Below, piece after piece: positions 44,774-53,210 of a stretch of 64,000 nt of DNA. The notes below the pieces were generated by a model that was not told the origin of the DNA, searched no databases, and saw only the letters and a program-made list of their open reading frames with translations. Origin of the DNA: Kordia sp965224175 (GTDB taxonomy: Bacteria; Bacteroidota; Bacteroidia; Flavobacteriales; Flavobacteriaceae); NCBI RefSeq assembly GCF_965224175.1, contig NZ_OZ245041.1, forward strand, positions 2,914,001-2,978,000, given 5' to 3'. The position numbers and the translations under genes are program-made. Every line of letters starts with the position of its first letter. The first letter of the stretch is position 1.

Positions 44774-47158
44774 TCATTTAAGCTTTCTTCCCAAGATTGA
44801 AGTGCAAATTGTTGTAAATACTACAATACTAATTGAGCTCAACGGCATTAATATCGCAGCAATTACAGGCGCTAATTGTCCTGTTACAGCAAAGTATAAA
44901 CCTATACTGTTGTATACGAATGATAGCACAAAACTCCATTTGATGATGTTGATCGCCGTTTTGGAAGCACTGATGTATTGATCTAATTGATTAAATTTAG
45001 ACGCATCTAAAATGGCATCACAGGCAGGAGAGAACACATTTACATTTTCTGATAAGGCAATTCCAACATTACTTTGTGCTAGCGCGCCTGCATCATTTAA
45101 TCCATCACCTACCATTAATACTTTTGCGCCTTCTTCTTGATGATATTGTATGTATTCTAGTTTGTCATTTGGCTTTTGATTGAAGATTAATTTTGTTTTG
45201 CTTGGCAGTAGTTTTTTTAGATTTTCTCGTTCACCTTCATTGTCTCCTGAAAGTATTGCCAAATCGTAGTGCTTTTTTAAATTATTAAAGAGTTTAGATA
45301 ATCCTTTTCGGTATTTATTGTAGAAGGTATACTTCCCTTTATACTGATTGTTGGTACTGATATGAACTGTTGTGTTCAGTATCGCTGTATCTTCGGTATG
45401 ACCTACAAATTTTGCAGCGCCAACTTTTATGTGATCATTGTGATAACTTGCGGTCATTCCTTTGCCTATGTGTTCTTCGAAATGATCGAGTGTGACAATA
45501 TTTTGTTCGTCTAAAATGTCATATAAGGTTCTACTTAAGGGATGATTTGAACCTCGTAAAGTACTTTTTAGCAACGTCGCTTCAGCCATAGTGAGTTCCT
45601 CACCATCATAATCTGCCGTACTTTTTTGATTGGACGTAATGGTTCCTGTTTTGTCAAAAATGATGGTATTTATAGAGGAAAGCTGTTCTAAGACACTTGC
45701 ATTTTTTACATAAAATTTCAGTTTTCCAAAAATGCGCAATAGATTTCCAAATGTAAATGGTGCCGCCAACGCAATGGCGCACGGACATGCAATGATTAAT
45801 ACCGCTGTAAATACGTTCATTGCTTTGGAAGCATCTATAATCAACCAAAAAGTAGTTGCAATGACCGCGATTGATAATACCGTAAGCGTAAAATGTTTAC
45901 TGATAGCATTGGTAAGTGTTGTAAAACCTTCTTCTTTGTTTTTCTCAAAAACATCATTACTCCACAATTGCGTAAGGTAACTTTGCTCTACAGATTTGAT
46001 GGCCTCTATTTCAATGATGCCTGAAGTTTGCTTTCCGCCTGCAAATACTTTGTCTCCAGATTGTTTTTGAACCGTTTCAGATTCGCCCGTAACAAAACTA
46101 TAATCAATTGCAGCATTTCCATTGATTAAAATACCATCAACAGGAATGAGTTCTTCGTTTCTTATGAGTAAACGATCTCCTTTTTCAATATCATAGACTT
46201 GAATTGGTGTTTCTTTTCCTTTGTGAATTTTAGTAATTGCAATAGGAAAGTATGATTTATAATCACGTTCAAATGATAGAAAACTGTATGTTTTTTGCTG
46301 GAAAAATTTCCCAAGTAATAGAAAAAAGACCAATCCCGTAAGGCTATCAAAAAAACCTGAACCTAAATCGAAGATAATTTCAACTGAACTTCTAACGAAT
46401 AAAACCAAAATTCCTAACGCAATAGGCACATCTATATTGAGGAGTTTTGCTCGTAAACCTTTGTATGCTGAGATGAAATAATCTTGTGCTGCATAGAATA
46501 CCACAGGAAGTGAAAATGCAAACATGAGCCAACGGAAGAGAATTTTGTATTGTTCTATCCAAAATCCACTGACTTGAAAGTATTCTGGAAATGATAGAAA
46601 CATAACATTTCCAAAGGCAAATCCTGCAATTCCAAGTTTGTAAATGAGCGTACGATTGATTTTGTTTTTTCCCGCACTGTAATCTTCTAAACTGATATAT
46701 GGTTCGTAACCAATTTTACTCAATAATAAAACGACTTCTTTGAGAGAAAATGTAGTTGCTTTGTAAGTAACTCGGACTGTTTTTTTACCAAAATTTACTT
46801 GGGAAGCAGTGATTTCTCGATTGAGTTTATGCAAGTTTTCTAGAATCCAAATACACGAGCTACAGTGAATGTGTGGAATATATAAAGTCACTATTTGCGT
46901 AGCTTCGTCATTAAATTCTAATAGCTTATCAATGATATTTTGTTGTGCTAAGAAATCGTATTTTCCTTCTATTTCTTTAGGAATGGCTCCTGGCGCTGTT
47001 TCTAAATCGTAATAACACGATAAATCATTTTCAGCAAACAATTCGTACACTGTTTTACAGCCGTAACAACAAAAAGATTTTTCTTCGAGTTGAATGATTT
47101 CTTCTTCGCATGTGTCGCCACAATGAAAACATGTTGTCTCACTCATAATATTGCTCAT
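44774..47158 (-). CDS. ccoI: Copper-transporting P-type ATPase CcoI/FixI
   Basis: A protein of 794 residues that moves copper across the membrane for cbb3 oxidase. The N terminus has a Cys-rich zinc/copper knuckle (CFHCGDTC, then CCYGCKTVYEL) and an HMA domain with HCSSCIWILENL. The P-ATPase core has TGES, the ion-binding CPCAIALAAP, phosphorylation motif DKTGTIT and GDGLNDAGAL. In-frame Met5 at 47146 (MSETTCFHCG) may be the true start, because the promoter predicted at 47171-47179 puts transcription near 47164. It is divergent from the crp/fnr gene across an FNR-type box. Confidence 0.94.
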   Translation of the reverse strand: MSNIMSETTCFHCGDTCEEEIIQLEEKSFCCYGCKTVYELFAENDLSCYYDLETAPGAIPKEIEGKYDFLAQQNIIDKLLEFNDEATQIVTLYIPHIHCSSCIWILENLHKLNREITASQVNFGKKTVRVTYKATTFSLKEVVLLLSKIGYEPYISLEDYSAGKNKINRTLIYKLGIAGFAFGNVMFLSFPEYFQVSGFWIEQYKILFRWLMFAFSLPVVFYAAQDYFISAYKGLRAKLLNIDVPIALGILVLFVRSSVEIIFDLGSGFFDSLTGLVFFLLLGKFFQQKTYSFLSFERDYKSYFPIAITKIHKGKETPIQVYDIEKGDRLLIRNEELIPVDGILINGNAAIDYSFVTGESETVQKQSGDKVFAGGKQTSGIIEIEAIKSVEQSYLTQLWSNDVFEKNKEEGFTTLTNAISKHFTLTVLSIAVIATTFWLIIDASKAMNVFTAVLIIACPCAIALAAPFTFGNLLRIFGKLKFYVKNASVLEQLSSINTIIFDKTGTITSNQKSTADYDGEELTMAEATLLKSTLRGSNHPLSRTLYDILDEQNIVTLDHFEEHIGKGMTASYHNDHIKVGAAKFVGHTEDTAILNTTVHISTNNQYKGKYTFYNKYRKGLSKLFNNLKKHYDLAILSGDNEGERENLKKLLPSKTKLIFNQKPNDKLEYIQYHQEEGAKVLMVGDGLNDAGALAQSNVGIALSENVNVFSPACDAILDASKFNQLDQYISASKTAINIIKWSFVLSFVYNSIGLYFAVTGQLAPVIAAILMPLSSISIVVFTTICTSILGRKLK

Positions 47159-47165
47159 TTATACC

Positions 47166-47181
47166 TGTAACAAAGGTTACA
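47166..47181. promoter_or_regulatory. Palindrome TGTAAC-N4-GTTACA over the ccoI promoter
   Basis: Six-base arms 47166-47171 and 47176-47181 are perfectly complementary. The palindrome covers the presumed -7 region of ccoI (TAACCTTTG on the minus strand at 47179-47171), where a bound protein would block transcription. A regulator is not known; chance symmetry is possible. Confidence 0.35.
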
Positions 47182-47200
47182 AATGATTCCATTTTAAAAT

Positions 47201-47214
47201 ATGATATTTGTCAT
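47201..47214. promoter_or_regulatory. FNR-like box between ccoI and the crp/fnr gene (ATGATATTTGTCAT)
   Basis: ATGA-N6-TCAT, flanked by T and A, sits in the 94-base divergent gap. Towards ccoI the TTTG of TAACCTTTG begins 33.5 bp from its centre, as at the other three boxes. Towards the regulator gene no exact -7 element sits at that spacing, so autoregulation is possible but of uncertain sign. Confidence 0.78.
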
Positions 47215-47252
47215 AGTTTAAGTAACTTTATACATACCTAATATTTTCAGCC

Positions 47253-47930
47253 ATGAGCAATTGTGAACAGTGTATTGTACGACAGTTTAATTCCTTAAAA
47301 TCATTGACAAAAGAGGAATTGGTACGTATTTCTGGTTGTAAAACTTCAAAAACTATTAAGAAAGGACAGTTAATTTTTGATGAAGGTGAAAATGTGAATG
47401 GAGTGTATTGTATTAAAGAAGGCGTTTGTAAGCTCACAAAATTGAGCGCCAATGGTAAAGATCAGATTGTAAAATTGGTTGTAAAAGGTGATTTATTAGG
47501 ACAACGTTCTTTAGTCAGTGAAGAAGTAACTAATTTAAGTGCTACGGCGTTGAGTGAAATGCAAGTTTGTTTTATCCCGAAGCAAGAAATTATGACGGAT
47601 TTACATGAAAATTCAAACTTTACTTTAGATGTTTTGCAGCACATGGCAAAGGATTTAAGAGAAGCTGATAACGTGATTGTAAATATGGCGCAAAAGTCTG
47701 TACGACAGCGTTTGGCTGAAGCATTGATTTATATTCACACTGTTTTTGGCACTACTAAAGAAGGTATGCTCTCCGTGATTCTTTCCCGCGAAGATTACGC
47801 AAATATTGTGGGAACAGCTACAGAATCGGCAATTCGAATTTTATCACAATTCAAAAAAGATGGTTTAATTACTACCAAAGGCAAACAAATTAAGATTGAA
47901 GATTTGACTGCGTTGAAGCGTGTTGAATAA
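47253..47930 (+). CDS. Crp/Fnr family regulator, FNR-like
   Basis: A protein of 225 residues with a cyclic-nucleotide-binding-type domain (KKGQLIFDEGENVNGVYCIKEGVCKL; KGDLLGQRSLVSEE) and a winged helix-turn-helix (LSREDYANIVGTATESAIRILSQFKKDGLI). The N terminus has C4 and C7 as in the FNR cluster motif, but the position of the third FNR Cys is Asn13; C29, C53, C59 and C106 are alternatives. In the recognition helix E191 and R195 correspond to the FNR/CRP base-contacting Glu and Arg, and I194 takes the place of FNR Ser212. It is divergent from ccoI and is the likely activator of the four ATGA-N6-TCAT promoters. Confidence 0.9.
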   Translation: MSNCEQCIVRQFNSLKSLTKEELVRISGCKTSKTIKKGQLIFDEGENVNGVYCIKEGVCKLTKLSANGKDQIVKLVVKGDLLGQRSLVSEEVTNLSATALSEMQVCFIPKQEIMTDLHENSNFTLDVLQHMAKDLREADNVIVNMAQKSVRQRLAEALIYIHTVFGTTKEGMLSVILSREDYANIVGTATESAIRILSQFKKDGLITTKGKQIKIEDLTALKRVE

Positions 47931-48065
47931 TCATTAAAAAACACCACATACCACACTGTAAAACAAACTCTTAGTTTACTCAACACAAACAATATTGTAT
48001 TGATTTATCGCTATTTTCTGAATCTTTTTCCTAACTTTAGTCTGCCAAAATAACGACTAATCACC

Positions 48066-48749
48066 ATGGAAACTGACACTAAAAAACTCGTAAAGCAAAC
48101 CGTAATTATAGTAATTATCATTATTGCATTGACTTCAATTGGCATCTATTTTTTAAAATCACATGCTGAAAATGAAGGGAAAGATTTGATGAAACCTATG
48201 ACAGAAGCAAGTCAGATTCAAACCAATGAAGCTATTACTGATTGTGCTGCATTAACAGAAACTCAAACTAAAGACATCATCACTTTAAATACGATCATAC
48301 AAAAGCACAAACAGCAACATAAAGTTACTTTTTTGAAGTTGTATACGTACCATTTTGTTTCGAGAAAATTATTTTTAGTGTTTTCCATTTTATCTGCATT
48401 GATTGTATTTTTAATTACACAAAACGGTTGGAAAGAAACTTCATTTACGGTAAAAACATTATTTCTCATATTTACGGCCTTTGCCTCTCTTTTTGGCTTG
48501 TCTTTGAGTTCTTTTGATCAAAAAGTAAGCATTCATAAAAACGGAAAAGCGTATATTAACTTTGATAGTTTACAAAAAGAACTTATTAATTATTGTGTGA
48601 CTAATGCTGATATGAAAGGAGACTCCATCACTTTTGTAAAGCTGTATGCTGGAGTTTCTAAAAAAGTTACGGAGCTTCATGACTTTTATTTAGAGTTTGA
48701 TGAACAAACTGTTGATAAAAGTTCTTTTAATTATGAGAAAGAAGACTAA
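48066..48749 (+). CDS. Membrane protein of unknown function
   Basis: A protein of 227 residues with a first membrane segment at about residues 10-29 (TVIIVIIIIALTSIGIYFL), a polar region of about 65 residues, then two close segments (KLFLVFSILSALIVFLI and TLFLIFTAFASLFGLSL) and a charged C-terminal domain (YINFDSLQKELINYCVTNADM). No family recognised. It is separated by about 135 bases from the crp/fnr gene on the same strand. Confidence 0.6.
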   Translation: METDTKKLVKQTVIIVIIIIALTSIGIYFLKSHAENEGKDLMKPMTEASQIQTNEAITDCAALTETQTKDIITLNTIIQKHKQQHKVTFLKLYTYHFVSRKLFLVFSILSALIVFLITQNGWKETSFTVKTLFLIFTAFASLFGLSLSSFDQKVSIHKNGKAYINFDSLQKELINYCVTNADMKGDSITFVKLYAGVSKKVTELHDFYLEFDEQTVDKSSFNYEKED

Positions 48750-48851
48750 GATAGAAAAAGGAAGGTTTCTTTGTGATCAGCCTTAATAAACACCTACTAC
48801 CATTTACGAAATAGATATTTCTCTTTTTGATACTGTTTCCGACCTTCATAT

Positions 48852-48869
48852 ATCAACTAGTGAGTTGAT
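48852..48869. promoter_or_regulatory. Palindrome ATCAACT-N4-AGTTGAT
   Basis: Perfect seven-base arms (48852-48858, 48863-48869) lie about 40 bases before an AT-rich -7-like TATATTTTG (48907-48915) in front of the cysteine-protease lipoprotein gene. It looks like an operator for a dimeric regulator, but only one copy was found. Confidence 0.4.
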
Positions 48870-48961
48870 TCATATTTACTAAAAATTCAAAACACCTATA
48901 AATGGGTATATTTTGCTATGGTCTAAACTGATAGTTTTGAAATGAACTAAAACATCACATT

Positions 48962-50122
48962 ATGAAAAAAAAATACACAATTCCTATTTTAGGTTTTTTT
49001 ATTATTTCGCTATTGGCGTGCATTAAGAAACCAGAAGAAAATACAAGAGAATCTACAGAAAAGAGTAAAAAAGTAATATCTAAAACAGATTTTGACGACA
49101 ATGAAAACGGGTTTTATTATCTCGGTCATTTAGGAACTAATGAGCAACCTAAAAATAGTTTAATCTGTTGGGCAGTATGTATAGCGAATGTCGCTCAAGG
49201 AATATTAGACAAACAAGAATTAACACCTTGTGATATTATTACTAGTATAGATGGTCATTGTGAAGTGATTAACGAAATAGTAAATATTAACAAAACAGTT
49301 AACTCTCGAAGAAGTAATAAGCAAATAGAAAATGCTGCCAAAAATATTGGACTCACGTTAACTGACTTCAAAAAAGAAAAATTCTCTGATTTTGAATCCA
49401 TGAAAAAGCTATTCAAAGAAGAAGCTGTGCCAATTATTGTAAAGCTTAAACATGATAAACAGTCACATCTTATTTATATTTCAGGTTATGGCACTTTCAA
49501 TGGCTGTAATTATTACTACATATTTGATCCATTACCAGGAGAAGAAAAATTTAGGCCTGTAGAAGACTTTAAGTCTGATCTTGAAATAAATTTTGAAAAA
49601 GCATGGAAACCACAACTTATCAAAGATAAAAAGGAAGTATTACCTCTCAAAAAAAGTATTGTAAATCAGCGCATAATCTATATTGAAAAAAAATTAGACA
49701 GCATATATAATAAACGAGAAAAAGATTCAATTATCGATGACATTAATTTCAAAGACCCTTTGCTATATATTTCTACAAATAAAGTTTCACTTAAGGTTTT
49801 TGAACAAGAGACATTTGATGAGAATAAGGTTTTTGCTTATTTCGAAAGTAGTTGTGGTGATATTCCAGAATCTCGAGTTGGGCCATCAGAAATTAATATT
49901 GAAAGGACTATTTATATTCAAGATAGAAAAATCATTGCAAAAAGACTACTAGTAGGTAATCACGAGTATACTACCAATAACGGTAAGTTAGAGATAAGTA
50001 TTAAATCAGATAATAATGATGATTTTCTATATCGTTTGAAGTTAGACAATACAGTTTTACAAGAATTCACAAAATACGATCAAAAAAAATTATCTGAAAA
50101 ACTAAAATCAATTAAACAATAA
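48962..50122 (+). CDS. Lipoprotein with papain-like cysteine peptidase domain
   Basis: A protein of 386 residues. The signal peptide ends in the lipobox LLAC with Cys20, followed by a charged tether. Residues about 50-205 look like a papain-fold peptidase of the AvrRpt2/C39-like kind: Gln62 and C69-W70 in NSLICWAVC, His169 in QSHLIYISGYG and Asp189 in YYIFDPLPG. The C-terminal ~170 residues are a separate Lys-rich, strand-containing region of unknown type. It is followed after 11 bases by the gene for a protein with a Gly4/Cys-Cys tail and then a sensor kinase, so the three probably work together. Confidence 0.78.
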   Translation: MKKKYTIPILGFFIISLLACIKKPEENTRESTEKSKKVISKTDFDDNENGFYYLGHLGTNEQPKNSLICWAVCIANVAQGILDKQELTPCDIITSIDGHCEVINEIVNINKTVNSRRSNKQIENAAKNIGLTLTDFKKEKFSDFESMKKLFKEEAVPIIVKLKHDKQSHLIYISGYGTFNGCNYYYIFDPLPGEEKFRPVEDFKSDLEINFEKAWKPQLIKDKKEVLPLKKSIVNQRIIYIEKKLDSIYNKREKDSIIDDINFKDPLLYISTNKVSLKVFEQETFDENKVFAYFESSCGDIPESRVGPSEINIERTIYIQDRKIIAKRLLVGNHEYTTNNGKLEISIKSDNNDDFLYRLKLDNTVLQEFTKYDQKKLSEKLKSIKQ

Positions 50123-50133
50123 AAGTTAAAATT

Positions 50134-50751
50134 ATGGCACACGAAAATTTACGATTTAATTTAGATACATCTAGTGATAAGTATCAGCCAATATTTGGAA
50201 ATCAAGAACTAGGAACATTTTTTATGATTTACATGCAGATCATATCTTATAAACAAGTAGAATATAGTCCTGGAATAATTACGCATTCTTACGAAGTCAA
50301 ATTCAAAATTCAAAACTTTAGAGGTGCTATCACTATGGGGTTTAATGGTGTTCCTACTATTAATTCAAATACAGGGCATGATATACAAATAAAATTGCCT
50401 GTATCTCCTTTCTCCTCAAAAGCTGAAATTCCTTATATAATTAATTCTACAAAGAAGCTTGAAAAAGGTTTTACTATTGACTCCATTGCGGTAATTAATT
50501 CAATACCATCAAACATCGCAAATTCTTATATTGACCCTAGAAAATTTCAAAGAAATGGAGATACTTTAGATGCTGTTATTACATTGGATAATGATGAACG
50601 AAACACCTTCTTGGAAAATTTAGAAAGATTAGATTTAAATGATACACCGAAAGTTGAAGCAGCCATCAACAAAGTAATATCTTATATGAGCGAAAACCTT
50701 GGCGGCGGCGGAAACGGCATTTGCTGCCCTCGTATAAGTGTTGTAATTTAA
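50134..50751 (+). CDS. Unknown protein with Gly-rich Cys-Cys C-terminal tail
   Basis: A protein of 205 residues with no signal peptide and no recognised domain. Residues about 15-150 are strand-rich (EVKFKIQNFRGAITMGF; DAVITLDNDERNTF). A helix (VEAAINKVISYMSENL) then leads into the tail GGGGNGICCPRISVVI, which contains its only Cys pair. The tail looks like a flexible processing or modification site. The gene lies between a lipoprotein cysteine peptidase (11 bases upstream) and a sensor kinase (4 bases downstream). That it is a substrate of the peptidase is inference. Confidence 0.55.
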   Translation: MAHENLRFNLDTSSDKYQPIFGNQELGTFFMIYMQIISYKQVEYSPGIITHSYEVKFKIQNFRGAITMGFNGVPTINSNTGHDIQIKLPVSPFSSKAEIPYIINSTKKLEKGFTIDSIAVINSIPSNIANSYIDPRKFQRNGDTLDAVITLDNDERNTFLENLERLDLNDTPKVEAAINKVISYMSENLGGGGNGICCPRISVVI

Positions 50752-50755
50752 GAGA

Positions 50756-52645
50756 ATGAAATATATACGTATTGTAGTTTTCTTTTTAATTACCATACAA
50801 ACAGTATTTGCACAGCAAAACAATATTGTATCGGAAGTATTTGCGGCATTAGATCAATCAGATTATGATGTCGCAAATATTCTTATGAAAGGTCTTAATG
50901 ATTCTGAAACTAAAACAACGCTCAACGCACATTATGAACTTATCAAAAATGGTGTTTGGAATAAAGAAGCGTTTCAACCTACAGACACACTTTCTGGAGC
51001 TTACAATATTCACTTACTCAATGTGGGAATTGCAACCTATATTAAAAAAGGACAACATCTCGATTCCTACAAAATCTTAAAAAAGAGTCTACTCCTAGCA
51101 AAACAACGAAATGATACTGCATTAATTTCTCAGAGTTTTAAGTTCATGCTTGAAATTTTTCTACGATTTCACAGTGTTATTGAAGAAGATAAATATTTAG
51201 ATATTATTGAAGACGCCAGAAAACATGCGTTTGATAGCAAGCAACGTGAAATTATAGATTATTTTGACTTTCATTTATCTGTTCGTTTCAATCATAAAGA
51301 TGAACACAAGTATAAAGTTGATTCTTTGTATAACATTTACATTCATAAAAAAACGACCAATCCTTTTTATAAAGTACGAAGATCAGAAGCTTTAAATTCA
51401 TACCACCGTAAAATCTCAAATAATGTAGATAGTGCAAATTTCTACATGCTTCAAGCAAAAAAAGAAGTGCTCTTCATTCAAAAAGGTGTATACGAGCAGG
51501 AAAGACATAAAGCAATCTCTATTAATGAAGCAAATACGCTTACAAGGTCTGAAGAATACGACCGTGCATTAGCCATTTTAGATACAATTAAACTTTCAAA
51601 TGAAAAAGAAGGATTGCAATTTGTGAGTTTTCCACAATACCTATTAACTAAGTACGTAAATTATGCGAAAAGCTATGCATATTTCGGCAAAAAAGATAGT
51701 TTACATGGTCTTGAGTTTGAAAATTTAGCACTCAAACAAGAACAAAAAGAAAAATTAATTGTTACAAAAATTTCCGAACTCGAAGAAAAGAATGAAAATG
51801 CACTAAAAGATAAAAGAATCGCAGAAGATGAACTAAAAAGAAACAATCTTCAAAGCATGATTATCGGCTTGATTGGCTTATTACTTTTTGTAATCTTAGT
51901 CGCTTTATTGACGCGTACAGCATTAAAACGCAAGCAAGAGCTAGCTAAAAAAGAAAAAGAATTGGAAGTGCAAAAACACGAAGAATTGTTGCGAAAACAT
52001 GAAATTCAAACCGTAAATGCGATGATTGTCGGACAAGAAAAAGAACGAAAACGTATTGCCAACGATTTGCATGACAATATAAATAGTGACATCATTACTG
52101 CCAAAGTACAATTGGAACATCTTGCTGAAAATATTCATAAAGTAGACAATCCACAAAAGATTTTGAACTTATGTGTTAGTATCTTAGACGATGCATATCA
52201 TAAAACACGTCATATTTCTCATGAACGTAATAGTGGAGTAATGGCACAAAAAGAATTGATTCCTGGAATCAAGAAACTTGCAGAAAAAGCGTCTACAGCA
52301 TACGGACTCAAAATATTTGTGCACGATCACGGTTTTGAGAATAAACTGAGTAATAGTGTAGAAATCAACATTTTTAGTATCATTCAAGAATTAGTCACCA
52401 ATATTTTAAAACATGCCAACGCTACAGAAGCAACTATTTCATTGACACAACATGATCAAGAGTTAAATATTATTATTGAAGATAATGGTATTGGTTTTGA
52501 CACTAAAAAAGAACTTTCTACCAAAGGAATGGGATTGAGTAATTTACAAGAACAACTCGAACAAATTCATGGTATGCTCACCATTGATTCTGTCATTGGA
52601 AAAGGAACTACAATTGTGATTGACATCAAAAATAATGAAACATAA
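50756..52645 (+). CDS. Membrane sensor histidine kinase (HisKA_3 type)
   Basis: A protein of 629 residues. A signal peptide (IRIVVFFLITIQTVFAQ) is followed by about 340 periplasmic, helical residues with TPR-like character. One membrane segment (IIGLIGLLLFVILVALL) lies near residues 370-386, then a coiled coil. The dimerisation and phosphorylation helix is EKERKRIANDLHDNINSDI, with the acceptor His in DLHDN, and the ATPase domain has QELVTNILKHANA, IIEDNGIGFD and GMGLSNLQEQLEQIHG. This class normally pairs with a NarL/LuxR-type regulator, but none is adjacent: a terminator and the convergent ssb gene follow. Confidence 0.88.
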   Translation: MKYIRIVVFFLITIQTVFAQQNNIVSEVFAALDQSDYDVANILMKGLNDSETKTTLNAHYELIKNGVWNKEAFQPTDTLSGAYNIHLLNVGIATYIKKGQHLDSYKILKKSLLLAKQRNDTALISQSFKFMLEIFLRFHSVIEEDKYLDIIEDARKHAFDSKQREIIDYFDFHLSVRFNHKDEHKYKVDSLYNIYIHKKTTNPFYKVRRSEALNSYHRKISNNVDSANFYMLQAKKEVLFIQKGVYEQERHKAISINEANTLTRSEEYDRALAILDTIKLSNEKEGLQFVSFPQYLLTKYVNYAKSYAYFGKKDSLHGLEFENLALKQEQKEKLIVTKISELEEKNENALKDKRIAEDELKRNNLQSMIIGLIGLLLFVILVALLTRTALKRKQELAKKEKELEVQKHEELLRKHEIQTVNAMIVGQEKERKRIANDLHDNINSDIITAKVQLEHLAENIHKVDNPQKILNLCVSILDDAYHKTRHISHERNSGVMAQKELIPGIKKLAEKASTAYGLKIFVHDHGFENKLSNSVEINIFSIIQELVTNILKHANATEATISLTQHDQELNIIIEDNGIGFDTKKELSTKGMGLSNLQEQLEQIHGMLTIDSVIGKGTTIVIDIKNNET

Positions 52646-52648
52646 AAA

Positions 52649-52675
52649 GAGGCTGATTCCCCTATAATCAGCCTC
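52649..52675. terminator. Terminator between the kinase gene and ssb
   Basis: A perfect 10-bp stem (GAGGCTGATT at 52649-52658 with its complement at 52666-52675) and a 7-base loop. On the minus strand it is followed by a T-run, so it best ends ssb, but it can also stop the kinase transcript. Confidence 0.8.
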
Positions 52676-52704
52676 AAAATAGACGCGCATTAGATTTCCC
52701 AAAT

Positions 52705-53037
52705 CTATCTCCCCAACATCAAAATCTCGTTTACCAATACTTCCGTAACATACTTTGTTTCGCCTTCTTCTGTTTCGTAAGTTCTATTGGTTAACTTCCC
52801 TTCTATCGCGATTTCTTTTCCTTTTAATAAATATTTTTCAACGATTTCCGCTGTTTTATTCCATGCGATTACATTGTGCCAATACGTATTTTCAATTTTA
52901 TCACCTTGTGCATTTTTGTACGTTTCATTGGTAGCAATAGAAAACTTTGCAATTTTCTTTCCGTCATCTAAGTTGATTATTTCTGGATCGTTTCCTAAGT
53001 TTCCGATTAACTGTACTCTGTTTCTTAACGTATTCAT
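52705..53037 (-). CDS. ssb: Single-stranded DNA-binding protein, short form
   Basis: A protein of 110 residues forming one OB fold: TLRNRVQLIGNLGNDPEI at the start, KKIAKFSIATNETY, NTYWHNVIAWNKTAEIVEKYLLKG and EIAIEGKLTNRTYETEEG. It stops right after the fold (NEILMLGR) and so lacks the acidic C-terminal tip that recruits replication partners in housekeeping SSB. It is therefore more likely an accessory copy than the essential SSB. Confidence 0.9.
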   Translation of the reverse strand: MNTLRNRVQLIGNLGNDPEIINLDDGKKIAKFSIATNETYKNAQGDKIENTYWHNVIAWNKTAEIVEKYLLKGKEIAIEGKLTNRTYETEEGETKYVTEVLVNEILMLGR

Positions 53038-53210
53038 ATTTTCTATTTTTTAACTGTTTATATTTTATGTTATGATCGAATCGTTGTAGCAATTCAACAG
53101 TGCAAATATGAAACGACTACCAAATTTTATTCGGTTACAACGCGCTTACTTTCGTTTACAAATATTTGTAGTCGTTTGTAAACGAATAATTTTTTCTTAT
53201 CTTGTGTATC

